This document shows positions 25,005 through 35,603 of a stretch of DNA of 64,000 nucleotides, piece after piece. Below the pieces are notes generated by a model. It was not told the DNA's origin. It saw only the letters and a program-made list of their open reading frames with translations, and did no database searches. The translations under genes were made by a program, and so were the position numbers. The stretch's first letter is position 1, and every line of letters starts with the position of its first letter. The stretch is from Pyrocephalus nanus (lineage: Eukaryota; Chordata; Aves; Passeriformes; Tyrannidae): NCBI GenBank assembly GCA_038380795.1, contig CM076259.1:26642977-26706976 (forward strand), written 5' to 3'.

Positions 25005-25480
25005 TCCACTGGGAAAAGTAAGCACATGTTTATTTATGCTATCTGCAAAAACACTATGTACTTGTTCTGCACTCCGATCCAATATAAGATACGGTTAGTG
25101 TATGCTATTGCAATTTAAACAGCTGTCAAATCTAATTTTCTTTTACATGGCATTACTGATGCAGTGAGGTCTGATAAATTGATGCCAAACAGTGGTCATG
25201 AGTTCAAGCATTTGCAAGTGAATTTGGAGTTTGGATACGAACTACTAATTACTATTATTCCAAATATAACAGATGGGTGGGAAATGGTGTAAAAATATCT
25301 GTAGAAGAATGCTTAGTCAGACTCTGATCCATATTTAGCTCTGTTAAATTGTAGATTGTCAGCATGGCTTGTCACCCTCTGAGGTTCTGCTGAGCAGAAC
25401 ACTAATGCCAAGAATGGCCCAATCAATTAGAAGCTGATGTCAGAGATACTAAAGACCTGCCGAAGTGGGGAAAAAAATTC
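25005..25480 (+). pseudogene. Ty3/Gypsy integrase core and post-integrase segment, decayed
   Basis: Integrase joins element DNA to the host chromosome. Visible blocks are HWEK and YLQKHYVLVL (25,006-25,060; family PWxKVxxDLFxxxGxxYLxVVD), where the first catalytic Asp seems to be Val (25,028-25,030). Next come LHGITDAVRSD (25,143-25,175), keeping the second Asp, and GHEFK. FASEFGV and NRWVGNGVKI (25,212-25,294) match the EEFGFxHxTSSPxYPQSNGxVExAV block, with Gly (25,280-25,282) where the catalytic Glu belongs. DPYLALLNCR (25,326-25,355) matches the conserved post-core DPYLALLNYR. The HHCC zinc-finger part between 24,742 and 25,005 cannot be recognised. Several frame changes and stops are present. 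Confidence 0.8.
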
Positions 25481-28400
25481 AAAGTAGGGAGGGAAGAAAG
25501 ATGGGATTCATGGTGTTGGAAATTTCCTCCACTTCTTGAAAATTACACATTAATCCATGATGATATGAAGTCATCACCTGTGATGGGCTGCATCTGTGGG
25601 AGGACAGTAGTCACCTTATCCAGTTCTCAAAGAGAGTGAGATATTGAGCACCAGGCAACAGCAGCAGCTGCAGTCTGAGGCCCATCAGCTCTCAAATATG
25701 GAATCATCAGAGGAAGAGGGTTGACTATCTCCTAAGATCAACATCACTGACCTCTGGGTTAAATTTGGAGAAACAAGTATGAGTGCAAGAGATTTTGTAG
25801 CCCAAACTGACCACTGTAATCAGCTCAGCTAACAGATCAATTGTAAAGTTTTTAATTATACATTCTGTTAACAGTGGGCTTTAGGTCTTGTTATCAAATT
25901 ATGACTTGGAACACAGGATGTGGTGTTGAAAGACACAGTGAAAAACTGTGCTTTTAAGACAGGGATTCTAGGCTGCACACTAAAAAGATACTAATTGTTG
26001 TCATGTACAGTTCTTGAGTATGCACCCAGAATAAAGGTCTTGCATGTGGTTCCTGGACTAGACAATGAATCAGGGACTTGGATACAACCGTGGCACACAT
26101 CACTGCACAAAGGCTACCTAGATTTTGTGGATAGCTGCTGATATTGGCACTGCCACAACGGCCAACTACATGGGTAGTGCACATGCAGTTTCACCAAGAA
26201 TTAGGCCCTGGTGGATCCCAAGAAAGTAGTCAGGAGGAAGCTCTTCATTACAGGATAGCAGCCACTAGATGACTTTGAAAGAGCCATCCAAGAGTAATGT
26301 GGACACCTCTGTGGTGTGACTAATTCTGTGGTTTGCTAAGCTTTAGAAATAGAAACACCCAGTGTGACTCTTTCATCAGGAAACTTTGTGTTCTTGAGCT
26401 TTTTCAGGCACTAAAATGACTTCTGAAGTCTGCCACCTTCTATCAGCTGCAGCCACAATCCCTTCTGTATTCTCAGCCTCTGTTTTATGGGGAGTTGCAG
26501 TGCACTGAAGCTTGGCCTCTTGCTGGTGGGGTGCCTTGTGACTACTTTGCTGAAGGAAGTCGTGCTGACTACCACTCTGCTGGTGTCTTCCCACGTCTCA
26601 TAAGGAGGCTGTTCAGCAGCTGTGAAGACCACAAGAAAGAATCAGAGGGGCTGGACCAGGCGCTTCAGAGGCAAAGAGAGAGTAGAGTGTGAAGCACGGC
26701 GGAGTTTGACCATGAAAGCTGGGGAGAGAGGAGGTCAAAGTCTAGACGTTTGGGAGCAAAGGTTTACTTTGAACAGAGAACGGGCCCTGGTGGCCTCTAA
26801 AATTACCATAAATGTCTGTTTACAGGAAGTGGTTGAATGGAACAGATCAAGTTAGGGTACCCAAGGGCCTTTAAAACTTGGAGAAATCCCGTGTTTATGA
26901 GGTAGAGGGGAATTGGTCAGAGCTGGGAACATTGAAAAGTTGTTGGCGAATGGGCTGTCTTCAGCCAACCACAGCTCTGGGAAAGCAGGGCTCAGCTGAC
27001 ACATGCCCCCGCAGATGGCAACCCAGAGCAATGTCCACATTGCAGTGCAAATGCAATCCATGGTCAGCTTAATCTGCTTGCAAAATAAATGGGAAAACAT
27101 CCCCACGGGGGGAAAAGGGAAACCTTATATATACTCATGAGCCTCATTTATGTTGCAGTCCGTGCTCCCTGAGCTGTTGAGCTTGTTCTCTTGAGCACAT
27201 GAACAGCAGTGATCTAATACAAAAGGTCTTACCCAGTTGTCTGACTCTTTGCTCTCTTCAGCCATCATATGGCTAAATGAGACTAGGGAAAAGAAGGGAG
27301 GGGGGAGAAGAAAAGCAAAGCAGAAGAAAAATGGGGTTCCCAATTACTGGCATGCACATCTCCATACAGACTGAGCAGCAAGGTCTCACAGTTAGCGAAC
27401 TGCTCATTAGAGCCAAGGCATTAAGTCATTTCTCCAGGGAAGAATAAAACTGAACTCAGAGTCCAAAACTCTGCCAGAAAATGTAGGGCAGGGGGAGGGG
27501 AAGAGAAGTGGTTCAGAGAAAGAGTGAAAAGGAGGCATAGGAGAAAAAAACACACCAAGCAGAGAAAACAACTGGATAGTCGGTAAACCAGGAGAATGAA
27601 GAGGTTGAGGGGAAGGGAAGTGAACAACAGCAAGCAGAAATGAGAGCAGCTGAGCTGTCGGATAATTGTGTTGTAATACTCAGTAATTTCTCAGACTACA
27701 TTCTTTCTAGGTTTTGGTGCAAACAGTTAAACAGGGAGCAATTTCTGCCCTGATGGAGAAAACAGCAAGTACTTGAGATGGTTTTGGCTACAGGGTCTGT
27801 CAGCGCCCTGGACCTATAGTCTCAGTGTTGACTGCTAGCTCAGGCCTCCAAAGCAATGTTTCAATGCAGTGTAGCAATGAAGACGTGCCCAGCCCTGACT
27901 TGCTCCGGGACACATCACAGACTAGTCCTTCTGGTAAGTCTTTCTCCCTGTGGGAGGCTCAGTGGTTCTCATAGCAGCCCTACAGCACCAGATTCCCTGC
28001 TCTGTTTAGGCTGTCTTTACACCTCCAGCAGTTTTTCTCTGAAGAGACACAAAGGGATAAGTTAGTAGAGATTCAGGCTCATGGTGTTTTGCCTTTCACT
28101 AGAGTTTCCATCTGGCAATCCCAGAGCATTCCTGAGAGGTGAAACCACCTAAATGGCTAGCTATCATGGTGACTGCACTGAAGTTGGAGCTGTATGGATA
28201 GGTGACGTGTGCTGCCCACCATCACCTAGCTATGCAGTCAAAACTGGGACAAGGCTTCTTGCCTTGCTATTATCAGCTGTAAGAAAAACTTTCGACCTGG
28301 AGTGAATGTATGCTTCAACTAGGACCTCTAAAGCCCATGTGGGTGGTGATGTTAGGTTATTGTATCTGGGTGTGCCCTGGGACATGCCTCCATGCTTGGG

Positions 28401-28497
28401 TTAACAGGAAAGGGATTGTTTTGCAAAGCCAGCAGAATACAGAAGAGGCTATAAATCAGTACATGGATACAGAGGATTTTATTCTTAGGAGCCCAGC
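25481..28497. other. Non-coding stretch
   Basis: No gene supported. It may include unrecognised 3' sequence (tail or LTR) of the Ty3/Gypsy relic at its left end. Purine-rich patches occur at 27,290-27,330 and 27,480-27,550. Confidence 0.5.
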
Positions 28498-28500
28498 AAA

Positions 28501-28540
28501 GGGGAAATGTTCTCTCCAAAGGGGAAATGTTCTCTCCAAA
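28501..28540. repeat. Perfect 20-bp tandem duplication
   Basis: GGGGAAATGTTCTCTCCAAA occurs twice head to tail (28,501-28,520 and 28,521-28,540). A partial third start, AGGGAATG, follows. Confidence 0.97.
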
Positions 28541-28587
28541 AGGGAATGGGTATTTGTGATGGGAAAAATGTCATCTTAGGCTTTTTT

Positions 28588-28662
28588 AAGATCTCCACCC
28601 TTGGAGATTTTCAAAACACAGCTGGACAAGGCTTTGAGCAATCTGATCTACCTTTGTACCCA
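28588..28662 (+). mobile_element. CR1 LINE 3' UTR fragment
   Basis: TTGGAGATTTTCAAAACACA, GCTGGACAAGGCTTTGAGCA and ATCTGATCTACCTTTG match the CR1 ORF2-end/3' UTR segment (TGGAGATxCTCAAAACxCAGCTGGACAAGGCCCTGAGCAACCTGATCTG). The terminal repeat is absent, so the copy is broken at the right. Confidence 0.8.
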
Positions 28663-28889
28663 TGCTGCTGTTTATTGTCTACTCTAGAGAGCTGAAAACC
28701 AACTCTTTGGGTCTTTTTGTGAGGACAAAATCAGACTGTTACAGCTTAAGTCACTGATAAAGGTAATTTTAACTAACCCGCCTGTTTTGCTTTGCACCAG
28801 TTTAGCTCTGTTTAACTGTTGAAAGTTTGGTTGAAGGAAATGGAACTGATAATGTGTTCAGCTGCTTCAGCTGTGTCTTAAAGATGTCT

Positions 28890-29065
28890 GTCTGCTTGGC
28901 CTACCAGTGGCTGAGTCACCATCCTTGGAAGTATTTAAAAGATGTGTGGATGTGGCTCTTACAGTCATGGTTTAGTGGTGGACTTGGCAGTGCCAAGTTT
29001 ATGGTTGGACTCCATTATCTTAAAGGTCTTTTCCAACCTGATTGATCCTATGACTGACTGTATCT
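28890..29065 (+). mobile_element. CR1 LINE 3' tail
   Basis: In order on the plus strand: TGAGTCACCATCCTTGGAAG, TATTTAAAAGATGTGTGGATGTGGC, ATGGTTTAGTGGTGGACTTGGCAGTG, ATGGTTGGACTCCATTATCTTAAAGG and TCTTTTCCAACCTGATTGATCCTATGAC. This is a canonical avian CR1 3' end with a degraded terminal repeat. It is 5' truncated and lies about 230 bp from the previous CR1 piece, on the same strand. It repeats the same consensus region, so the two are separate insertions. Confidence 0.93.
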
Positions 29066-29830
29066 GTTACCTAAACAAAGTCTAGGAAGTTGTAGTATAT
29101 TCTTAATAAATATTGTCTGTGAGTGGGGAAATCAGAATTTGGTTAACCACAATTATACAATTCAAAAACAGATTTCAAAAGAAACTCAATATTTTTGCAT
29201 TGTGCTTAACTTCTAATATGTTCTGGCAGAGTCTGGGGTGTGCATTCGTGTGAGGTTTGCACTTTATTCTTATGTTGAAGATTCGCATTTAATACTCATC
29301 TGGAAGTAGAGCAAGACATTGAACTGGTATGGATGTTTTAAATTAATTTTCCTTGGAAAATACTGCTAAACAATGGTAATACTAAAAAAGTAACTGCTAT
29401 GAGAAATTCCTAACTTAAAGAAGTTATTAAATTTGTGTAGGATTTTCCATCTTCTGATCAGCCAGTACATGATTTTGTCTCAGGTTGTTGTCAAGCTAAG
29501 CAGCATATAATTCCCTGCCACATATACTCTTCAAGCATTGGCACATCACTAATATTTTCCAGTTCACTGGAGTTTCTTTGGAATTCCAAGATGCATTAAA
29601 AGTTATGATTGAATCCAATAATGGTGTTGAATCTGTAGTGGAGACCTAGTCCCAACTCCTGACTGTGCTTTAGTAAGTGTGAGGAGTTATTATTTGTCTG
29701 TGTACATTAAAATGATTCTCAAACCACTGTAACCCAGACTAGAGGTACAAAGCTTAAACACAGTGATCCCAGTTTTATGTAATCTTTGGACTCTCGCTTT
29801 CAGCTCAGGTTACAATCACCTTATGGGGTC

Positions 29831-29835
29831 TTTTT

Positions 29836-29870
<35 letters not shown>

Positions 29871-29879
29871 TGTGTGTGT
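29831..29879. repeat. Compound T27-(GT)11 microsatellite
   Basis: T27 at 29,831-29,857 runs straight into 11 GT units (29,858-29,879). It is likely polymorphic. Confidence 0.97.
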
Positions 29880-30550
29880 AATATGAGATCATTACATGTA
29901 AACATGCTGCTCAAGATGAGCAGTAAGACTCCCTGAAGTCTCCCATGTTTCAAAGGGAGACAGATGCAATACCCAGACCTTGAACTATCCATATCCTTAA
30001 AATGTGGAATCAACAGGATTGTTTTTGGAGGCTCTGACTCAGGACACCAGAAGAGTCAAATGACATGGCAGCAGAAAAAGGTAAAACTTGCCACCTTGTT
30101 TTAATTCCAGGTTTTGGAGAGGTTTGCAGGCAGACCTAGGAAGAAAGAAACTAGCACTAATTTTGCAGACTCATCCCCTGCAAAAAACTAGGAAAAAAAA
30201 AAAAAACAGAGTAGAAAGAAAAGGAGATCTGAACAATCCCAGTGTATGTATATTTTTCATTGGCACAAGCCACCCTTGCTTAGCATGGGCCAGGCTGCTG
30301 CTATGGGGACCCTGCTAGGAGCTCAGAGTCTCACAGCACGCATGAGGCAATGGAAAAGCAGCAGGCAGGGGGCTAGAAATGGCTGAACTTTATTTTTCCA
30401 AAGTGAAGATCTTTGGTGGGCTGCAGATTACATTGGAAATCAGACCCTGCACCCCAGGATCCCGCAGCTGTCCCTCTCCCCTCTAATTTTTCTCTGTCAG
30501 ATTCAGAGCTATAATTAACCACAAGGTCTTAGTGATACTATGTGAAAGTC

Positions 30551-30582
<32 letters not shown>

Positions 30583-30587
30583 CGCGC
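30551..30587. repeat. (TG)n microsatellite
   Basis: TG units with one TT interruption, ending in GCGCGC. Confidence 0.95.
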
Positions 30588-31735
30588 CTGGGCTTACTCA
30601 CCCCAGTGGGCATAATCCTCTACAGAAGATTGACAGGTTCACATGGAGAGAAACTTTTTAACTAATTCACTTCTAAATACTCCTTTTGCTCTCTCTTCAC
30701 TTTAATGCCCTCTTCTCTCCAGGCTGCAAAGGGCATCGTGGTACTGGGGTAAGAGCTGACTCCTTTGCTCTCCCACAGCTGGGCTGGGGCACCTCTGCAC
30801 GGACTCAAGGCACCCTGGTGCAGTTCCTGTCCAGAGTGTCCCTCACTGCTCACAGGATGTTCATCATGGCTGTTCAGGAAAAGCATTCTCAGGGGCAGCA
30901 AAGAGCTCCAGGTTAAAATTCAGATGCTGGAACAGAAGGAGGTGAAATTAATTTCTCGTCTTTTCTCTGATGCGCTCGAGCCCAAGCTGCACTACAGACA
31001 GGTCTGTGTGTCTTCTGAACATGCCTATGACCACTGCCAGTGAGACAGGGCTCAGCAGAAGTGCATTCACAAATGTTTATGTTTCTTTTTGTAGCTGTGT
31101 TAAAAGAACTTCAGAGGAGATCTTTGCTAAAGCATTGGCAGTGTATCAGTGCCTCAGACCAAACACATGGCACTGCCTGCTGGGTTTGCTTCGTTTCTGC
31201 TTCACGCAAGACCCTGCCAATGGCATCTCCGCACTGGACCAGCAGCGATCATCCCAGTCCACTTCCATGAACTCCTCTGTATTAGCCATGGTAGAGATAC
31301 CTAGCCAGGGTGCTTACTGATGTGCTTCTATCTCTAACTGAACCAGATTTCTCTGAGTAGGTCCCTCAGTATTTTCCTGGGATCAGTGTTCGATGACAGC
31401 ATGCTGGAGATGAAGAGCTCTAACTTGGCAGTGACTTACCAAGACCTTGTAGTAGGTAAGGGAAAAAATATCTAAAGGCCAAAGCGTGCTTCTCTCTCTC
31501 ATGTGAAGAAGTGCATCTGAAAGAACATACTCATCTTCCATATTCCTTATCTCAGCAATTCCTTTAAAGTCACCTGGTATTAAGGCACTGAGAGGAAAAG
31601 GGAGATGCATGATTTGGCACAAAAAAGAAAATATATAGGATTTTTTTAAAAATAAAACCTCGGAGTATTTAAAATTAAAGTGTCCGCAAAAATTACAGGA
31701 ATATAGCCTGCATTTTGTTCCAGGAAGGAAGAGGT

Positions 31736-31766
31736 GGCTTAAACTGGTTTAAACTGGCTTAAACAG
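31736..31766. repeat. 10-bp tandem repeat, three copies
   Basis: Three near-identical copies of CTTAAACTGG (second copy TTTAAACTGG, third CTTAAACAGG). Confidence 0.85.
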
Positions 31767-31984
31767 GTGCTTGCATGGACCTGGCTTTGTTGAAGTTGAT
31801 GCATAAACTAGCAGGAGAACAGGAAATCATAGCTCATATAAGGACTGTCTTAGTGGTCCTGCAGGAAAGGAAAAACTTTGGAGGAGTCTGCAGGGAGGAG
31901 ATCACTTGATGTCCCAGTGCACGATAACCAAGAGCCATGGATTTCTACAGTTTTTGCCACAGGTTAATACAAACTACAAACTGC

Positions 31985-32105
31985 TAAATTTTGCAGCCCA
32001 ATTTCATCTGTGGAAAAATGAGGCACAGAGAGTACATCTGTGATACAGCTTGAATTTTCATTGATTCTCATAGTACTTCACTGAGCTACTGCTCCTGATG
32101 TAGCA
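31985..32105 (-). repeat. MIR-like SINE fragment, old
   Basis: GGAAAAATGAGGCACAGAGAG matches the reverse-strand MIR core (GAGGAAACTGAGGCACAGAGAGGTTAAG). Further right, TTGATTCTCATAGTACTTCA and CTGAGCTACTGCTCC resemble the reverse-strand tRNA-like head (CTCTTAACCACTATGCTACACTGCC). Order and distance fit; the middle is poorly conserved. Confidence 0.45.
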
Positions 32106-33939
32106 AGGATTATTCTCAACTCATTAACACTGGATCAGAAGCGATTGCTTATATGGGTTGATTGATTTTAAATCCCACCTTTGCCTATATCAATGTAACA
32201 CACAACATGCCGAGGGCTAGGTTAGCCCTGGAACCTGCTGCTGTTACTTAATCTGTCTTTGCTGCTGCTGTGACAGGTATAAAACAGGTAATAGACAGAA
32301 AGAGGTCAGATCTAGAGACCGTGACTTGTCAGGCTGCATCAGACTTCTTTGAATTAAATCTCCCTGCCACTGGAAAGCCAGAGTGATTTAGAATAGCTTG
32401 GTGTCTTTGGCAAGGCAAAAATCTGACAGGATTTTATTTATTTGTTTGTTTGGGGAGTTTTTTGTTTTGTTTTGGTTTGGTTTTGGTTAAGGTTTAAACC
32501 TTTGGTTAAGGTTTAAATTTAAATGAAACATATGCATGCCTAATCCAATCTAATCTATCTGTGTTCTTACATCCCATTAATCACTGACTTGTATTAGCAC
32601 CTCGCACTGTCATCTCTGCCGCTGCACAAAGCTGCTGAAACCACTGTCTCATCACAGACATTCTGATGACTTGTCACTGGATTTTGTGTGAGCAGCAGAA
32701 GAGCTAAGAAGCCAAAATCATTTCCCATTGCAATACTTTAGGGGAAGGATACAGGCGAGAATTCATGTAAGCTAATGGTCTCAAGCATGAGTGGCAGACA
32801 CTGCAAAAACATGCTGTAAAGCACTTATTTCTCAGAAGATTTCACAAAATTGCATCACCTAAAAACAGCGTCTTTTTTTCCAAAACAAGGAGACTTTTCA
32901 TTGATTGCTTCATTTTGTATTACAAAGCTTGTTTAAGAGTACATATTTTAAAACAGCTTTATCAAAACCAAAAAGCAGCCAAATAAATGAAAAACAAGTA
33001 CTGAAATAACCTAGGACACATAGGGAAAGGCTGTGGATTATTTCACAGTTAACTGTCTCTCCACAAATTGATTTGGAGTACAGCAGAGTTGAACTTGTTA
33101 AAAGAACAGCTTTTACTACCTCAAGTTATAATCAATGTCATCTCAACTGTTTAACTGAATGCTTCAGGACATTTCTATAAGGTTAAAATTTTATAAAGTC
33201 AGCATTCAGGTCAGGGCCCATGTTACTGTGAACTATTGTCAAGAGGTGAATGCTCTTCAATGGCAAATTAAGATCTTGTCTTTTTTAGTTGTGCTTATTT
33301 TCCACAAGCTCTAAGACAAGCTTCTTCAGGTTTGCAGTTGTAAATCTTTGTAGCACATGCCTTCATCAAAGCCTTTTCCTCTCTGTTCAGGGCTCTAACC
33401 CACACACAGACACACAGCTCTCCCAGGCTTCGTACTGGGAACATGAGATGGTTGAATCAGAGTCATTGCAGGTCAGTGACAAAAGGTTTATGGTCTGAGG
33501 TGTGCCTGGACAATGCATCCACTAAACGATTTCAGACAAGAACTAAATTAATGGAAATCCCAGTCTGTTTGCAGACAATTTAGAAATAGAAATGCTTTTT
33601 GAATTAATAAGTTTGGCTAGCTTTAATCACAAAAAGACCATAAAGGCATGGAGCTGTACAAAGCAGAAGGGCACATAGCACATTACCCTAAAGTGTGATT
33701 GAGCAGCTGACTGCATTTGTAATCTTGACGTAGACATCCCCCCAAAATCAAATTAGGAATAAAAAAACTCCACAGGAACCACTTAAACCTTAAATAAAAT
33801 GGAAAACTACTTGTTATTAAATATTCTACTGTGTTTTGAGTTGAAATGTTTAAACTGTATCCTAGTATATCTGGTTTACAGGATATACACTAGGGGTTTT
33901 CTTGGCATTTAAATCCAGAAGTTACAGCTTATTTAGCTA
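32106..33939. other. Non-coding stretch, AT-rich
   Basis: No gene or transposon supported. There is a T-rich GTTTG/GGTTT run at 32,430-32,490. Confidence 0.55.
32482..32517. repeat. 17-bp direct duplication
   Basis: TTTGGTTAAGGTTTAAA occurs at 32,482-32,498 and 32,501-32,517, separated by CC. Confidence 0.93.
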
Positions 33940-34440
33940 CACGATCTGTATTCAGCAGGCTCGTTACAGTTTTGTGGGCAGGCCACAGGTGTATCTCATA
34001 GGTAAGATACTGACGTTGCATACAGAAGGTCACATTGAAAGTGACTTTGAAAACTACTTCCACGAAGGACAGGTGGACTCAGCCATTTAAAAATAGTGAA
34101 GGGTTAAAAGCTGTTCCCTTGAGCTTATTTCTGATATTGGTACAGAGTTGAAAACGCTGGCTCGCTGATTGATGGGTTCACATGGGGCGACCTTCGCATT
34201 AGCAACGCGACTCTGGTTGTTGGGTAAACATGGGCAGATGGATCCAGCTCCAGTGATTTTTCAGCACTGACGGATGGTGAAGGTATTTCTGATCCACATC
34301 ACACCCCGCAGATCCCATGAAAATGACTTGGCACAGGGTGGAAAGTATTAGATTCGGGTGACAAGTAATTACCTGATATCAGCTGAGGCTTCTTCGGAAA
34401 GGTTATGCTGCAAATAACCAGCTTTTACGTAACTTTGTTT
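33940..34440. promoter_or_regulatory. CpG-retaining non-coding block, possible regulatory element
   Basis: The 300 bases 34,141-34,440 hold eleven CpG dinucleotides (for example GGGGCGACC, TTCGCATT, AACGCGAC, CCCGCAG, TTACGTAA). Flanking sequence is CpG-poor, as expected for methylated vertebrate DNA. The block is not GC-rich enough for a classic CpG island and contains no simple repeat or recognised transposon. Preserved CpGs could mean selection or an unmethylated enhancer/promoter. A young unrecognised insertion is the alternative. Confidence 0.3.
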
Positions 34441-35603
34441 TCATGAAGCAATAGAAAGTCACATACACACAGTTTATTTATTTGAGAAAATGCAAGCCAG
34501 CTACTGGCTGATAAAAACTGCTCCTTGGGAATATATACCCAAGAAATTGTATTTCAGCACTGCATAGGGTTCAGGGTGGTTTTGGAGGGGTTTAGTTTGT
34601 TTAAGCATGCATGTTTTTTCTTCTTGCTATAGTTGATGTTATATGTACTTTTTCAGTGGCACAAATTAGCATTTAGACAAGACATTTACTCAGAGCTACT
34701 GTGGTTTCATGAGTCTGCTTTTCAAATACTTCAGCTCAAAAGTTCTTGACTTTTATTCCTTCTAGTTTCATGAGTCTGTTACTTCAGCAGCAAACCCAGC
34801 ATTTTAATTAAGTACATGCTCAATAAATACTCATCTGAGCTTCAGTCCTTGCTTTCAAGAAGTAGCTTGTTTGTATATAAAAATGACCAGACAGGCATGT
34901 GTTGAGAAGGCTCCAAATGCTTTCTGCCTATCTTTAGCTGATAGGTGTTCCTTCCTCAGGGTAACATCCTCAAAATGTGTAGTGTGTGAGTGCATGTGTT
35001 CCTGCAGTGAGTTAAAATAACTGTTTGCACCTTCTGTGCTGCATGTTACCATTCCTGACAGGATAATCCGGTGTGGTTGTATCTGATAGGACATCAATAA
35101 CAAGCCTAGAAGTTGGCAAGTGTCATCTCCCCAAGATGGAGTGTCTTGTTTCTCTGCTTGTGTCGTGCTGTAAAGCTTCTGTCACTATTCAAACCTTCTT
35201 CACTAGAGATGGCAAAATTTCCAGGTGGCCCAAAGTTCCTCTCTTTTCTCTATGGTGAAGTCATTCTCCTGGTTTAGAAAGCAAAGGAGCACAAAATAAT
35301 AGGAGTAATGACCATAATGCAAGTTTCTGAAATAGTTGAAGGAAAGAAGAATCAGCATAACACTGCCAATGAGCATGGAAATCTTCTTCTGATTTTTTTT
35401 CCTTCTGGAGAGGGTTTTCTGTCTCCTTAGGCTTTTAGTCAGACTTATCAATTTATACTGAACTCTGCACAGAGCAGTACGTTTTCCTATAGTTCTATAA
35501 TTATGCTTACAGGCTTTTTTCCTTGTATTTTAATTATAAATTATTAATCTTTCACCCTTTTCCACCTCAGTTCTCCTACATCATTAGTGTCCCATTTTTC
35601 ACC
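34441..35603. other. Non-coding stretch left of the (TTCC)n array
   Basis: No gene supported. A short direct repeat, TTTCATGAGTCTG, occurs near 34,706 and 34,767. Confidence 0.55.

Larger units (their letters stand above)
23085..25480 (+). mobile_element. Decayed Ty3/Gypsy (Metaviridae) retrotransposon, pol region
   Basis: Landmarks of a Ty3/Gypsy pol follow in the standard order on the plus strand. A weak protease-like box (23,096-23,110) is followed by reverse transcriptase (about 23,510-24,110), RNase H and its tail (about 24,230-24,690), integrase core (about 25,005-25,320), and a post-integrase DPYLALLN box (25,326-25,349). The spacing of about 2.3 kb is what an intact pol would need. 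The motif style, GFWQ in RT and RNase H/integrase next to each other without an env-type retroviral layout, fits the Mag/K02A2.6-like Metaviridae rather than vertebrate endogenous retroviruses. Multiple stops, frameshifts and lost catalytic residues show an inactive relic. I could not identify LTRs, gag, a primer-binding site or target-site duplication, so the outer edges are unknown. Confidence 0.82.
29066..31735. other. Non-coding stretch with simple repeats
   Basis: No supported gene. The GC-richer part 30,680-31,310 has overlapping short frames on both strands without family resemblance or convincing splice structure. Simple repeats are listed separately. A14 lies at 30,193-30,206. Confidence 0.55.

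Noticed and set aside
30686..31320. Cluster of overlapping plus-strand frames in a GC-richer patch
   Set aside because: Frames overlap each other in different phases, match no family I recognise and have no convincing exon boundaries.
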